A stretch of DNA of 64,000 nucleotides from Chryseobacterium gallinarum (GCF_001021975.1 NZ_CP009928.1:2360001-2424000), one strand, 5' to 3'; shown: positions 9,080-17,927, numbered from the stretch's first letter. Program-made: numbers and translations. Notes: generated by a model from the sequence alone, not told the origin.

Positions 9080-12000
9080 TTATTTATCATTTTCTTTTTT
9101 ATATTCATTATAGTAGGTTTCAATATTGGAAGCATAGTCAGGATTCTTTTGTTTCCATTTGCTACCGTTATATTTAGAGGCAATATCTTCCCAATTTTTA
9201 TTTTTCATAGCAGTTATCATTCCGTTGGTATTTTCAATGTATCCAACAAAAAAGTAAAACTGCTGAATTTCACAAAGGTTTACAGCTTTTTCCATTTCTT
9301 CAGGTGAACTAAAGGCTACCGCATAGTTGAAGCCCATTACTTGAAATTTACCCCAGCTACATGCTTTTAAAGCTGTTGTATTATCAATTTTTTTAGCTTT
9401 ATCTAGTTTTTCGTACTGCTCGGAATATTTACCATAGCCTCCGGACAGGTCATTCACAATTGATGGATCATCTTTTTTTAATTTTTCAAGTTCAGCTTTT
9501 GTCTTGTTTAAATCTTTTTCCAGATATTCCCACATTTTGTGTCTTTCAAACAGAATAGTGGCTTGTCCTTCTTTCCAGAAACTTTCCCTCTTAGATTCCT
9601 GTTTTGCAATAGCCTGAATCATTGCTAATTCAATACCTAATCTATCTGCTTCTTTTTTATAAATATCATTAGTAATAGAGCTGCCTTTGCCTGTACATGC
9701 CGTTTTCACTTTACCTTGTTTAAAGCACATACATTCTCCTGCTTTTGGATTAGAATTGCTATTAGTGCTTAATCCTCCGCCCATACAACTACACATATCT
9801 TTTAACCCTAATTCATTGGCAAGTTGAATCAAGCTTTTTCCTGTAAGTGAATCTTGAGTTTTAGTAAAAAATTTATCATCTAGATAAGCATTATCAAATT
9901 CACGTACATCCATATGGATCCAGCTCCAAGTTTGTCCATTTCCTAATCCAAACGGCTCTAAAGAAAAATTATTATTTCCATTAACCCAATTATATTTACT
10001 GTCTAAATATTTTGTATAAAATTTGTCACGAATATCTCTTAGAACAGGTAGATTTTCTTCTTTTTTTCCTCCGACTAGTTTATTATTTTTTAAAAACTGT
10101 ATATCTACAGCTTTTCCCATATGGTTAGTAGTTGTTCTACCAGCATATTTATTGTGTTCCCAACATCTGTATCCTGCAGTAATACTAGAATATTTATATT
10201 CATTTTGTGTACTTAAATAATATTTCAAGGCGCTTACTCCCCATAATAAACTTCTATGCATTCCAGGCCTTTCATATTTATGATATTTTTCAACATGGTT
10301 TTTATTTGAATATTGATCTTTATATTGACCTTTTCCAAATCCTGAGCATTTGTTTGCAATACTCTTTATTCCATTACATAAACATGTATAATCTGATATT
10401 TTTTCAGCCCATTTCGTTGTAAAGTCATCAATTGCTTTGAGTACATTTCCACAGACTTTTCCTGTTTCCGGAACTTTCATATAATCCCGTTGGAATTGTT
10501 TTACCATTTTTTCTGTTCTGTCCGTAAACTCATCTGTTGGAACATTTCCTCCGAATCCTGCTAAGCGGATATTGATTTCTCTGATCAATTCGCTCTTAGG
10601 GCTTCCTTTTTTAATACAGAATTTACCACCACAATTAGACCCACTTATTGGTTGATCCCCCACCTTCACTGCACCTTTATTCTCCACTATTTTAACCAGG
10701 GTACTGCCTTTTCTCAGCTTAGCGGTTGCCATAGAATAATCACCATCTGCATCGTATAAGACTTTTCCGTCCTGGTTCTTTTCTTTTACGATGGCATATA
10801 CGGTCAATAAATTTACTTTATTTTTTATACCGTTCCATATAATTTTTTGTTTGATGATGCCATTCTGATCAGCTTTAACATTGGCCTGCTGTAATAGAAG
10901 AGGGTCTCTCCCCAGTACGGAATCCCTTATTTCCAGGAACAGGCTTTCATCAGGTTTTATTCCCCGGCTGTTGGCGTAGAAATAACTGATCTCATCATAA
11001 TCTACTACCGTATGTTTTTCGCTGCCGTCTTCACTGCCTAACTTGGCATTAAAGATTTCTTTTTTGTCCTGGACATCCAGTTTATATGTTTTAGGGAACG
11101 GCAATCCTTCCCCAATGGCTACAACATCAGGCGCTGAAATTTTGGCATAGATCAATCCCTGGCTTCCCGCCTTATTTTTCATGTCAGCATCTAAGGTTAC
11201 CGGAATTAACCCTCCGTCATAAGCTTTGATGGTAATGGTTTTTACAGGGTCATCCTGTACCGTGTCACTATCCCAGAGAACAATGGTTAGCTTCTCATTC
11301 TCAAGACCCTGGTGATCAATGCGGATATTTACTTTTTGTCCCCAGCCGGCTTTGTCTATTTTACTTCCGTTACTGTCTGTAAACTGGATATCATTAATTA
11401 TGGGCTGTACTACATTTATGGTTTGGGTGGAACCTTTCCCTTTTATTCTGCTGGTAATGGTTAATGTCCCGGGCTTTTTAGGCGTAAAGTTGATGGACTT
11501 TCCGGTAACGGCATTGGAAAACCCTTGCCAGTGTACGGTTTCATTAGGAAGAAGGTCGGAAAATATCATTTTATCAACAGTAGCGGTCATAGGTTTACCC
11601 ACTTTTGGAGTACCGCTGACGGTAAAGCTTACCACATCATTTTCCTTCACCTCAAAATGCCAGTCATCATCTTCTTTTTTAGCGTTTTTTCCGGTAGCAT
11701 TGGCCACCATGCTGTATGCTTCCACAACATGTTTTCCTGGAGTAACCCGCGACCCCGGAATGGTAATGTTTTTCCCGTTTCCGATCAGTAGACCGTCCAG
11801 GTTCCATTTAATGTCTGAAGATTCCCCCGGGGTCAGGCCAAAAGGAGAGTTGTCATCTCCAAACTTATATTTCATTTTGGTAACACTGAACGACATGGAG
11901 GTTCCGGGCCTTACAACTTCCGCACCATGGCTGATGCCTAAAACTGCATTGCCTTCACTTTCCCCGGACATCTTTTTTTCTATGGCTTCACCATTTTCAT

Positions 12001-13399
12001 TGATATAACGGGCCAGGATGGTGTATTTAGCCTTGGTGTTCTGAGGGGTAAAGGTAAGGGTGTCTCCATTGATATGTACACCTTCTGTAATGGCATTTCC
12101 ACTTCCGTCAAATACCGCCAGCGTCAGCCTGGATTTCTCCTCTTCCGTAAGATCAGGGATCAAAAACTTAGCCCTGAAAACTGAAGGAACACCCCTTCTG
12201 AATTTCCTGTTTTTAGAAGGATCGATGCGGGTGGTAAAATCTCCGGAGGTGGATTCCAGCTCGAGCAGGGTGTTTTCTACTACCTCAACGTCAATGGAGC
12301 AGGAAGGATCACATTTGTCATATTTTCCTTTTTCAAATTCAGGGGTTTTAGGTTTTCCGTATCCTTCAATCCTGAATTTTCCCAATCCTTCGAAACTCTG
12401 GGAAAATTCTGTCCCGATTTGTTCTCTTAAAAAGATTCTATTCTCTTTCTTACCCTGGTGGTCACTGTAAACCACCCATGAGGTGAGCTGTTGGTTCCCG
12501 CTTTTCAGATTGGCTTTGAAAGAAGCTTCTTCGTCTTTGCGCAGATACACAACACCGCTTTTATTTTTGGAATCTATTGCTTTAAAGGTAATCCTGTTTT
12601 CTATCTGGGCTAAGGCAATAGAAGTTACAGAAGGATATTCCTCCTTTTTCTTAGGCATATCTACTGCCGGGTTAACCATAGCGAGTTCCGCCGGGTTGGT
12701 ATTGTCTGCATGGGCATTGCTCACGGAGTCCGTCTGTCCATGTTTGAATATGGTGATTTTCCCGCCGGTCATACAGGGAAGTTCTGATATTTCAGTAAGT
12801 GTATTTTTTCCTAATACCCGGGTGCTGTCATAGGTTTTATTCCATTTTGGAGCCGGGGCAACCGCACAGGGAAGATAGCCTCCCGGGGATGGTTTCAGGG
12901 TACATTTTCCAAAAGTGGCTGCAGGAGGGTTGAATGTTTTATCCTCTTCGGTTGCCGCCAGTTTTCCCTGTTGATCGTTCAAAACAATAACGGAATGGGT
13001 GGTTACCTGTAGATCCGCTGTTTGTTTTGGATTTTCTGCTTTATCACAAACACATTTGGCGCCATGCACCACAAAGTATTTTCCGTCGTGGTCGCTTTTG
13101 GAAGCCTGTTCGTTTTTCTTTTGCTCTTCTTCTTTCTTTTTTTCCTCTTCCTGTTTCTGCTCTGCTGTTTTTTGTTCTTCTTCGGGATCAGGAGGTGGTG
13201 TTTCACCATTAAGGGCGTAAACCTCGTCAGGCGGAGGGGTCATCAGGGAAAACCCTGTATAGGGAGTATTGCCAACCTTCGTTCCGGAATTGGCATTATG
13301 ATAATCTTTGAGTTTCGTCCAGTCTTTGATACCCAGTTTCCTGGCGATATCCTGCAGCGTTTCTCCGCTCTGAACCGTATATGGGATGGGTGCTGACAT
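9080..13399 (-). CDS. T6SS spike-effector: LysM, PAAR-like DUF4280, Ig-like repeats, PG-binding, M15 peptidase and N-acetylmuramidase
   Basis: A 1439-residue multidomain protein. Order: LysM (about 5-55, 'YTVQSGETLQDIARKLGI'); charged Glu/Lys linker (70-100); PAAR-like DUF4280 (about 103-225, 'VVHGAKCVCDK', 'LPCMTGGKITI'), which would cap the VgrG tip; several Ig-like beta domains (250-900); peptidoglycan-binding helix bundle (about 930-995); an M15/YcbK-type D,D-carboxypeptidase-like zinc domain (1035-1175) with ligands 'NHMGKAVDIQF' (His1093, Asp1099) and 'WIHMDV' (His1162); and a DUF3380-type N-acetylmuramidase (1244-1435) with 'IAKQESKRESFW' (Glu1268) and 'ILFERH'. The predicted action is dual cleavage of peptide stems and glycan strands in a rival's periplasm. 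No signal peptide, as expected for T6SS cargo. Four bases after the 267-residue gene and four before its lipoprotein. Confidence 0.88.
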   Translation of the reverse strand: MSAPIPYTVQSGETLQDIARKLGIKDWTKLKDYHNANSGTKVGNTPYTGFSLMTPPPDEVYALNGETPPPDPEEEQKTAEQKQEEEKKKEEEQKKNEQASKSDHDGKYFVVHGAKCVCDKAENPKQTADLQVTTHSVIVLNDQQGKLAATEEDKTFNPPAATFGKCTLKPSPGGYLPCAVAPAPKWNKTYDSTRVLGKNTLTEISELPCMTGGKITIFKHGQTDSVSNAHADNTNPAELAMVNPAVDMPKKKEEYPSVTSIALAQIENRITFKAIDSKNKSGVVYLRKDEEASFKANLKSGNQQLTSWVVYSDHQGKKENRIFLREQIGTEFSQSFEGLGKFRIEGYGKPKTPEFEKGKYDKCDPSCSIDVEVVENTLLELESTSGDFTTRIDPSKNRKFRRGVPSVFRAKFLIPDLTEEEKSRLTLAVFDGSGNAITEGVHINGDTLTFTPQNTKAKYTILARYINENGEAIEKKMSGESEGNAVLGISHGAEVVRPGTSMSFSVTKMKYKFGDDNSPFGLTPGESSDIKWNLDGLLIGNGKNITIPGSRVTPGKHVVEAYSMVANATGKNAKKEDDDWHFEVKENDVVSFTVSGTPKVGKPMTATVDKMIFSDLLPNETVHWQGFSNAVTGKSINFTPKKPGTLTITSRIKGKGSTQTINVVQPIINDIQFTDSNGSKIDKAGWGQKVNIRIDHQGLENEKLTIVLWDSDTVQDDPVKTITIKAYDGGLIPVTLDADMKNKAGSQGLIYAKISAPDVVAIGEGLPFPKTYKLDVQDKKEIFNAKLGSEDGSEKHTVVDYDEISYFYANSRGIKPDESLFLEIRDSVLGRDPLLLQQANVKADQNGIIKQKIIWNGIKNKVNLLTVYAIVKEKNQDGKVLYDADGDYSMATAKLRKGSTLVKIVENKGAVKVGDQPISGSNCGGKFCIKKGSPKSELIREINIRLAGFGGNVPTDEFTDRTEKMVKQFQRDYMKVPETGKVCGNVLKAIDDFTTKWAEKISDYTCLCNGIKSIANKCSGFGKGQYKDQYSNKNHVEKYHKYERPGMHRSLLWGVSALKYYLSTQNEYKYSSITAGYRCWEHNKYAGRTTTNHMGKAVDIQFLKNNKLVGGKKEENLPVLRDIRDKFYTKYLDSKYNWVNGNNNFSLEPFGLGNGQTWSWIHMDVREFDNAYLDDKFFTKTQDSLTGKSLIQLANELGLKDMCSCMGGGLSTNSNSNPKAGECMCFKQGKVKTACTGKGSSITNDIYKKEADRLGIELAMIQAIAKQESKRESFWKEGQATILFERHKMWEYLEKDLNKTKAELEKLKKDDPSIVNDLSGGYGKYSEQYEKLDKAKKIDNTTALKACSWGKFQVMGFNYAVAFSSPEEMEKAVNLCEIQQFYFFVGYIENTNGMITAMKNKNWEDIASKYNGSKWKQKNPDYASNIETYYNEYKKENDK

Positions 13400-13403
13400 A
13401 TTC

Positions 13404-14207
13404 TTATTTTGTTTCTATGGTGATTGTTTGCAGGTAATAAAATTTATCCTCTGCTTCTATACAGACACTGACTTCTGCTTCTTTTATTCTTCCGGTTTTA
13501 CCCGTGTAATTGATGGTGTTCTGAAAATCTGCATAGAGTGGAAGGCTTTCTTCGTCAAAACTGACGTAATAATCATGTTTATGGATGTATCGGATAATAT
13601 CATTCATGATATCCTGGGCATTGTCGATTTTAGGCTCAAAAGACAATATATTTTTATCTTTTTGATATTGAATATCTCCTTTCCATTCTGTAGTTCCGAC
13701 AGGCAGGACTTTCCAGGATGTTTCATACTGTTTTTTAGGATTGAATTTTTGCAATCCATATTCCAGGACCTTCATAAAATGGAGTTGCCTGATGAAAGAA
13801 GTAAGCTTTTCATCAGTCTGGGTTGCAGTAAAGAAATGAGTACTGATGTGGTCTATTGCTTCCCCGTTATAGAGATCATGAATAGCAACATCGGCTTTCC
13901 GGATACGGTTTCTGATCTCATCAATGTTTTCTATAGAAAATTGATATTTGTTTATTTTACAGACTAAAGGAAAAAGGGCTTCCATATAATTATTGGATAC
14001 TTCAAGAAATTTGGTGTCTATTTTTTGATTGTTCACTTTTAAATTGGACCTGTTGATCAAAATTTCACCGGTATCCTTTTTCCCCGGTTCTACATACAGG
14101 GTATAAGAGAGCTGTGCCTGATGCTGCTCCTGGCCGAACTTTACCGTACATTTATCCTGTACGGTGTAGGTAGATGTTGGGAATATGTCGGAAACTGAAG
14201 AGGTCAT
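13404..14207 (-). CDS. Uncharacterised cytoplasmic protein preceding the LysM/PAAR effector
   Basis: Not recognised. The 267 residues have no signal peptide or membrane segment. The N-terminal ~65 residues look like a beta domain ('TYTVQDKCTVKFG', 'LSYTLYVEPG'). The middle is helical (about 70-165), and the C-terminus returns to beta strands ending 'YLQTITIETK'. It stops four bases before the start of the 1439-residue effector, so the two are almost certainly co-translated. In T6SS loci a small gene directly before a PAAR-domain effector is often the adaptor or chaperone that loads it on the spike. That role is a reasonable guess here, but there is no motif to prove it. Confidence 0.6.
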   Translation of the reverse strand: MTSSVSDIFPTSTYTVQDKCTVKFGQEQHQAQLSYTLYVEPGKKDTGEILINRSNLKVNNQKIDTKFLEVSNNYMEALFPLVCKINKYQFSIENIDEIRNRIRKADVAIHDLYNGEAIDHISTHFFTATQTDEKLTSFIRQLHFMKVLEYGLQKFNPKKQYETSWKVLPVGTTEWKGDIQYQKDKNILSFEPKIDNAQDIMNDIIRYIHKHDYYVSFDEESLPLYADFQNTINYTGKTGRIKEAEVSVCIEAEDKFYYLQTITIETK

Positions 14208-14212
14208 ATTAA

Positions 14213-14590
14213 TTAGTTTATGGCTTTAATGGCTTGAGAATTATGAATGGTAAATAATGCAAAAACTGAGATTATACTTAATATATATAAAAATAACAGC
14301 AGGATTAATTTTTTTATTTTACCAGTTTCCTTTTCACCGCGAATTCCAATTAATTGTAAAATGAAAAGAATGGGGTAGATGACTACGATAATAATAAAAA
14401 ATATAAAAAGGTAGGTCATTATCAGAGAAAATAGACTCTGAACATTCAATACATACGGAGTTTTGTTGAAATACTGGTGTGCTGGTTTATCCCAATAATA
14501 AATAAAGGTTAGGAGGATAAAAGTTATAAAAATTATAAACTGAATATTAAAAATGCTTTTCCAGTTTCTAATTATAAAATTCTTTAGCAT
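14213..14590 (-). CDS. Small inner-membrane protein with three predicted helices
   Basis: A 125-residue protein with predicted membrane helices at about 15-33, 52-85 and 93-115 and a short cytoplasmic loop 'RGEKETGKIKK'. No known family is recognised. It lies between the papain-like candidate effector (stop 22 bases upstream) and the 267-residue protein (start 6 bases downstream). Membrane-embedded immunity proteins occur for effectors acting at the inner membrane, so it may protect against one of its neighbours. It could equally be an accessory of the secretion cassette. Confidence 0.6.
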   Translation of the reverse strand: MLKNFIIRNWKSIFNIQFIIFITFILLTFIYYWDKPAHQYFNKTPYVLNVQSLFSLIMTYLFIFFIIIVVIYPILFILQLIGIRGEKETGKIKKLILLLFLYILSIISVFALFTIHNSQAIKAIN

Positions 14591-14611
14591 AGTTTTAAAG
14601 TTATTTGTTAA

Positions 14612-15796
14612 TTATTTTCCGGCTACAAATCCAAAATATCCATCTTCGAAAGGATCATATAAGACAGTCCATACTTTATTAATATCCCCCCAAGTGAACA
14701 AAGTAAGTATTATTTTACCTCCTTGCTCATCAATTGTAATTGTTTTAAGCCCTACCCAGTGATTAGGAATTGAGAATGTTGCCTTATTATTATGCTGAAA
14801 ATTTTCAGCAGTAATAAGTAAGCCTATACTATACCCGTCTGCCAAGAGTTGAGAAAGTTCATTAGCCGAATCTTTTGCATTCGCCCATTTACTGGTGATG
14901 AGGTTAGTCTCGTTTTTCACATCTTTATACCCCAGAATATTTTTCATCATTTTTTCCACTTCGTTAGGGAACGTAAGACCTGTACCTCCTTCTACAAACC
15001 CTCCGGCACCAGGACCATCAGGATCATAATCGAAGATTCCGTTCAAAAAATCTTTGATTGAGAATAAATAGATGTAGTCGGCATATGACATTTTACCTCC
15101 ATAGCTATTCTTAGGATATTTGACATCCGAATCTTTCATTTCTATCAAATGATCATCACTATCCAGTTTAATTTTGTATTGGGTAGAAGTAATGATGGCT
15201 TCCCCTTTACGATGTAAATCAAGAATAACTTTCTCATATTCTGTAGGATTCTGAATAGCCATAAAGTGTCCGATCAAGGCTATAGCACACATTGAACTTT
15301 GTCCCTGATCTATATCTTTACCAGTATTTATCCTTTGTTGAATTTCAGTTTTTAGCGTCTTTCTATCAAAAAATCTGAATCTGTTATGCTTAAAAACAGT
15401 GAGTTTACCTTCATTGTCAACATCATTAATATAAGCCTTGATTTCCAGATTATTTCCGCAACCATTGGCATCATTAAATGTGATGTTGATTTCATCTCCA
15501 GTAGAGACATCTTTCAGGACGTTCTCATATAGTTTTCCAGTTTCTCTATCTGTGTAACTTACAGCCCATTTTACCAGGTTTACGTCCTTTGGATCTCCAT
15601 TAGTATATGATTCTACTTTGAAAGTATAAGTTTTACCGAACACAATACCACTTTTTTCCTTAATGGTTCTGGTACTATCATTAGCTGCACCATCATCCAG
15701 ATCGGAAATCAGTTTGATACTTTTAACCTGTGTGGGCTCTATTCCTTTTCTCGAAATAGGGGTCTTTGTGCCGAATTCTACTCCTGGAGCTGCCAT
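14612..15796 (-). CDS. Candidate T6SS effector with Ig-like N-terminus and papain-like cysteine protease fold
   Basis: A 394-residue protein without signal peptide. Residues 25-145 form an Ig-like beta domain. Residues 150-390 contain 'QGQSSMCAIALIGHFM' (candidate nucleophile Cys170 at the start of a helix) and 'IPNHWVGLKTI' (candidate His346), followed by a strand with 'LFTWGDI'. A Cys on a buried helix and a His in a strand roughly 175 residues later is the layout of papain-fold/C39-like hydrolases, which include many contact-dependent toxins. No closer family could be named. A lipoprotein gene lies immediately upstream (15812) and a membrane protein downstream, either of which could be the antidote. 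Effector status is inferred from the T6SS context and catalytic pattern. Confidence 0.6.
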   Translation of the reverse strand: MAAPGVEFGTKTPISRKGIEPTQVKSIKLISDLDDGAANDSTRTIKEKSGIVFGKTYTFKVESYTNGDPKDVNLVKWAVSYTDRETGKLYENVLKDVSTGDEINITFNDANGCGNNLEIKAYINDVDNEGKLTVFKHNRFRFFDRKTLKTEIQQRINTGKDIDQGQSSMCAIALIGHFMAIQNPTEYEKVILDLHRKGEAIITSTQYKIKLDSDDHLIEMKDSDVKYPKNSYGGKMSYADYIYLFSIKDFLNGIFDYDPDGPGAGGFVEGGTGLTFPNEVEKMMKNILGYKDVKNETNLITSKWANAKDSANELSQLLADGYSIGLLITAENFQHNNKATFSIPNHWVGLKTITIDEQGGKIILTLFTWGDINKVWTVLYDPFEDGYFGFVAGK

Positions 15797-15811
15797 GTTG
15801 TTATTGTTTTT

Positions 15812-16258
15812 TTATTGATCAAATTCAAAATTTTCTTCTTTTCCGGAAAGCATATCATAGATCACATTGCCGTTTTCGGTGATATAAAAAATATCAGGTT
15901 TTCCTCCGCTGTATCTTACATAAGCGAGAAGATCTGCGTTGTGTCCGTCTAAACCTTCCTTTCCGCCTTTATACTGTTTATTGATAACATCAGTTTGTTT
16001 ATATACGTATATTGAATACAAATGATAACCTTTTATAGGTACAGATGCTGTTTTGTCATCAATTGCCTTTTTCAGTTTTTCATACGTCGCTGTGTTGTAT
16101 GATAAATTTCCTTTTGCATAAAAATAGTCGATCCTATTTTTATTTTCTCTAGCCTTAAACTCATAGGTCACCGGAGATAAAGCTGTCAATTGAAAGTCTT
16201 CCGACTTGTTTTGAATACATGCCACGAATATTGTAAATAAAATTATTAAATTTTTCAT
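15812..16258 (-). CDS. Small lipoprotein next to the papain-like candidate effector
   Basis: A 148-residue lipoprotein with signal peptide 'MKNLIILFTIFVAC' (lipobox FVAC, Cys14). The mature part carries a central helix 'YEKLKKAIDDK' and a C-terminal strand pattern 'ILDIFYITENGNVIYDML'-like, with no recognised family. It ends 15 bases before the start of the 394-residue candidate effector. Outer- or inner-membrane anchored periplasmic placement would suit an immunity protein for a periplasm-acting toxin on either side (L,D-transpeptidase-like upstream, papain-like downstream). Identification is by context only. Confidence 0.65.
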   Translation of the reverse strand: MKNLIILFTIFVACIQNKSEDFQLTALSPVTYEFKARENKNRIDYFYAKGNLSYNTATYEKLKKAIDDKTASVPIKGYHLYSIYVYKQTDVINKQYKGGKEGLDGHNADLLAYVRYSGGKPDIFYITENGNVIYDMLSGKEENFEFDQ

Positions 16259-16321
16259 AATCTTTAATCCTTATCGGAGGTTCTCCAATAATCAAACTTT
16301 CGGGACAACACTTGTATGAAT

Positions 16322-16750
16322 TTATTCAATATTCTTTGGTGACTCTATGATGATTATATTCTGAGAAAGGAAAAGAGTATCTCCGCTTTTACGTAAAATG
16401 TCGTGTGTTTCATTAAATAATTTTATTTTATTATTGTTTATTTTTTCTAATTCAAGTTTTTTATACGGTTCTGTTTCGTTGCTATTTCCATTTTTTTTAA
16501 TATTATCAATTAAAATACTCTCAGTTTGAGGAGTGATATATTTTTCTAGCACATTATTCTTATATAAAAAACCTTCTCTAATCAATATTTCCTGATTAAA
16601 ATTTTTTATATAACAATCCGGAGCATATACTTTAGATGTCGAACTATCTATAGGTTCTCCTCTAACTATTAAAACCTTTTTCTGTGTACAACTTACCAGT
16701 GCTAAAAAGCTGCTAATAAGGAAGGATAACTTTTTTAATTCTTTCAACAT
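16322..16750 (-). CDS. Lipoprotein overlapping the L,D-transpeptidase-like effector (candidate immunity)
   Basis: A 142-residue lipoprotein with lipobox 'LALVSC' followed by 'TQKK'. An alternative ATG five codons upstream (16765) is possible; the later start was preferred because it opens directly on the basic n-region 'MLKELKK'. Either way the gene overlaps the 3' end of the L,D-transpeptidase-like gene (stop at 16713) by 38-53 bases in another frame, a strong sign of translational coupling. Cognate immunity proteins of periplasmic T6SS effectors are usually encoded just downstream and exported, so this is the best candidate antidote. No family is recognised. Confidence 0.7.
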   Translation of the reverse strand: MLKELKKLSFLISSFLALVSCTQKKVLIVRGEPIDSSTSKVYAPDCYIKNFNQEILIREGFLYKNNVLEKYITPQTESILIDNIKKNGNSNETEPYKKLELEKINNNKIKLFNETHDILRKSGDTLFLSQNIIIIESPKNIE

Positions 16751-17600
16751 CTTTTCTTTTTTCAATGATTATTTTAACTTTTGAGTATCCAAATATTTTA
16801 TCATCATCTGACTTTTCTCTAATTTTATTAATAATATTTTTAGTCTCATTATCAGATGGACTTTTAGATGAATTGTCTTTGTTTGTAATTCCAAAACATC
16901 CCAATGACCCTCCTGCTCTTATACGTGGTTTATTATCATAAGTTGGATCTTTTTCATTATGATAGAAGCCGCCTACATGTATCATTATACTCTTTGCAGA
17001 AAAAACTTTTTCTTTTCTGTCATTAAATCGTTCTTCAGAGTGAAGAGTCTCAGAATTATTTTGTTCCAATTTATACGCTGCAGTATCATTATGATGAGGG
17101 TATACATCAATAAAGACTCCCTCATATTCATTATTGTCTTTAGGCTCAAATGCACAATTATATATTTCTGCATATTTCCCTTCAATTCTGTTTACAATCC
17201 AAGAGTCCCTTGATACCATGGTTTCTAATTTAAATGTTTTATCAGTTGAGTGTGTAACTAACATTTTGTATAAGGGTATTCCTATGGTTATATAATTTCC
17301 TTTTAATTTTCTATCGTCTGCTCCAATTAATTTAATGTAGCCCCATCCTACTTTTTGATTTGTTATTGTTATGATTGGTCCTTCATCTTTTGAACCCTCA
17401 TCGGCATTATCATCATTGCTTATTGCTCCTTCTCTCCCAAATCCCTGCATAATGGCCCTCTTCTGGCTGGAGAGCTCAAGATTTTGCTTAGTCGCCTCAA
17501 TGATCACTTCTTCAGATTCCTCATGAGAAATCTTGCTGAGTGAGGTATAATGGTTGGCAACCTGTATGTTGATATTTTTTGCGTTTTTTATAATAGCCAT
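16713..17600 (-). CDS. Candidate T6SS effector: shared N-terminal domain fused to an L,D-transpeptidase-like domain
   Basis: A 295-residue protein without signal peptide. Residues 1-55 ('MAIIKNAKNINIQVANHY'...'IMQGFG') match the start of the protein at 19898-20374 at 51 of 55 positions, with the first 71 bases of DNA identical. A Gly/Asp-rich linker follows. From about residue 75 to the end the fold resembles YkuD-type catalytic domains: strand 'FKLETMVSRDS', then 'SIMIHVGGFYHN' (His208), then 'AGGSLGCFGI' (Cys235). A His followed by SxGC is the L,D-transpeptidase active-site pattern also used by Tlde1-type T6SS toxins. The predicted target is peptidoglycan stem peptides in the periplasm of the attacked cell. 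Its overlapping lipoprotein (16322) is the likely immunity protein. Confidence 0.65.
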   Translation of the reverse strand: MAIIKNAKNINIQVANHYTSLSKISHEESEEVIIEATKQNLELSSQKRAIMQGFGREGAISNDDNADEGSKDEGPIITITNQKVGWGYIKLIGADDRKLKGNYITIGIPLYKMLVTHSTDKTFKLETMVSRDSWIVNRIEGKYAEIYNCAFEPKDNNEYEGVFIDVYPHHNDTAAYKLEQNNSETLHSEERFNDRKEKVFSAKSIMIHVGGFYHNEKDPTYDNKPRIRAGGSLGCFGITNKDNSSKSPSDNETKNIINKIREKSDDDKIFGYSKVKIIIEKRKDVERIKKVILPY

Positions 17601-17646
17601 GATGTTTTTTTTCTAATCTGAGTTGTTTTAATCATAATAATATTGT

Positions 17647-17927
17647 CTATCTTTTCCCAGCTGCATCATGCTTTATAACAATGTCATTATTTATTCTACT
17701 GTAATATAAAAAATACTTTTTACTGTTTTTCATTCCAGTAAGTTTTTTTATATAAGCATCTAATTCTTTGGATTCATAAAATCCATACAATACCAAAAAA
17801 TATAATTGGCTTTATCATATGTTTTTAAAGGGGTGTATTCCTCTTTAATGCTTATTGTTTCATGTTTTTCTTGAGAAAAACAATAATTAAAAAGAATAAT
17901 CAAAAAGAGAATACCAGATTGTTTCAT
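17647..17927 (-). pseudogene. Frameshifted remnant of a second Tai4-type immunity gene
   Basis: An ATG at 17927 opens a signal peptide ('MKQSGILFLIILFNYCFSQ'), continues through 'YIFWYCMDF' and stops early. Shifting the frame once at about 17768 gives 'FYESKELDAYIKKLTGMKN', closely matching 'FYESKELDSFIKKVIGINN' at the C-terminus of the intact Tai4 protein (18800-19213), and runs to a stop at 17647. The total length of 281 bases is not a multiple of three. It is also shorter than the intact gene, lacking much of the middle of the domain. It is best read as a decayed orphan immunity gene left by an earlier effector-immunity pair. Confidence 0.75.

Noticed and set aside
8933..9307. Plus-strand hydrophobic frame across the boundary of the lipoprotein and giant effector genes
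   Set aside because: It spans two genes on the other strand and its hydrophobic run is the complement of Lys/Asn-rich coding.
11319..12008. Plus-strand reading frame of 229 codons inside the giant effector gene
   Set aside because: It lies opposite well-supported Ig-like domains, has composition typical of an antisense shadow and no start region or family likeness.
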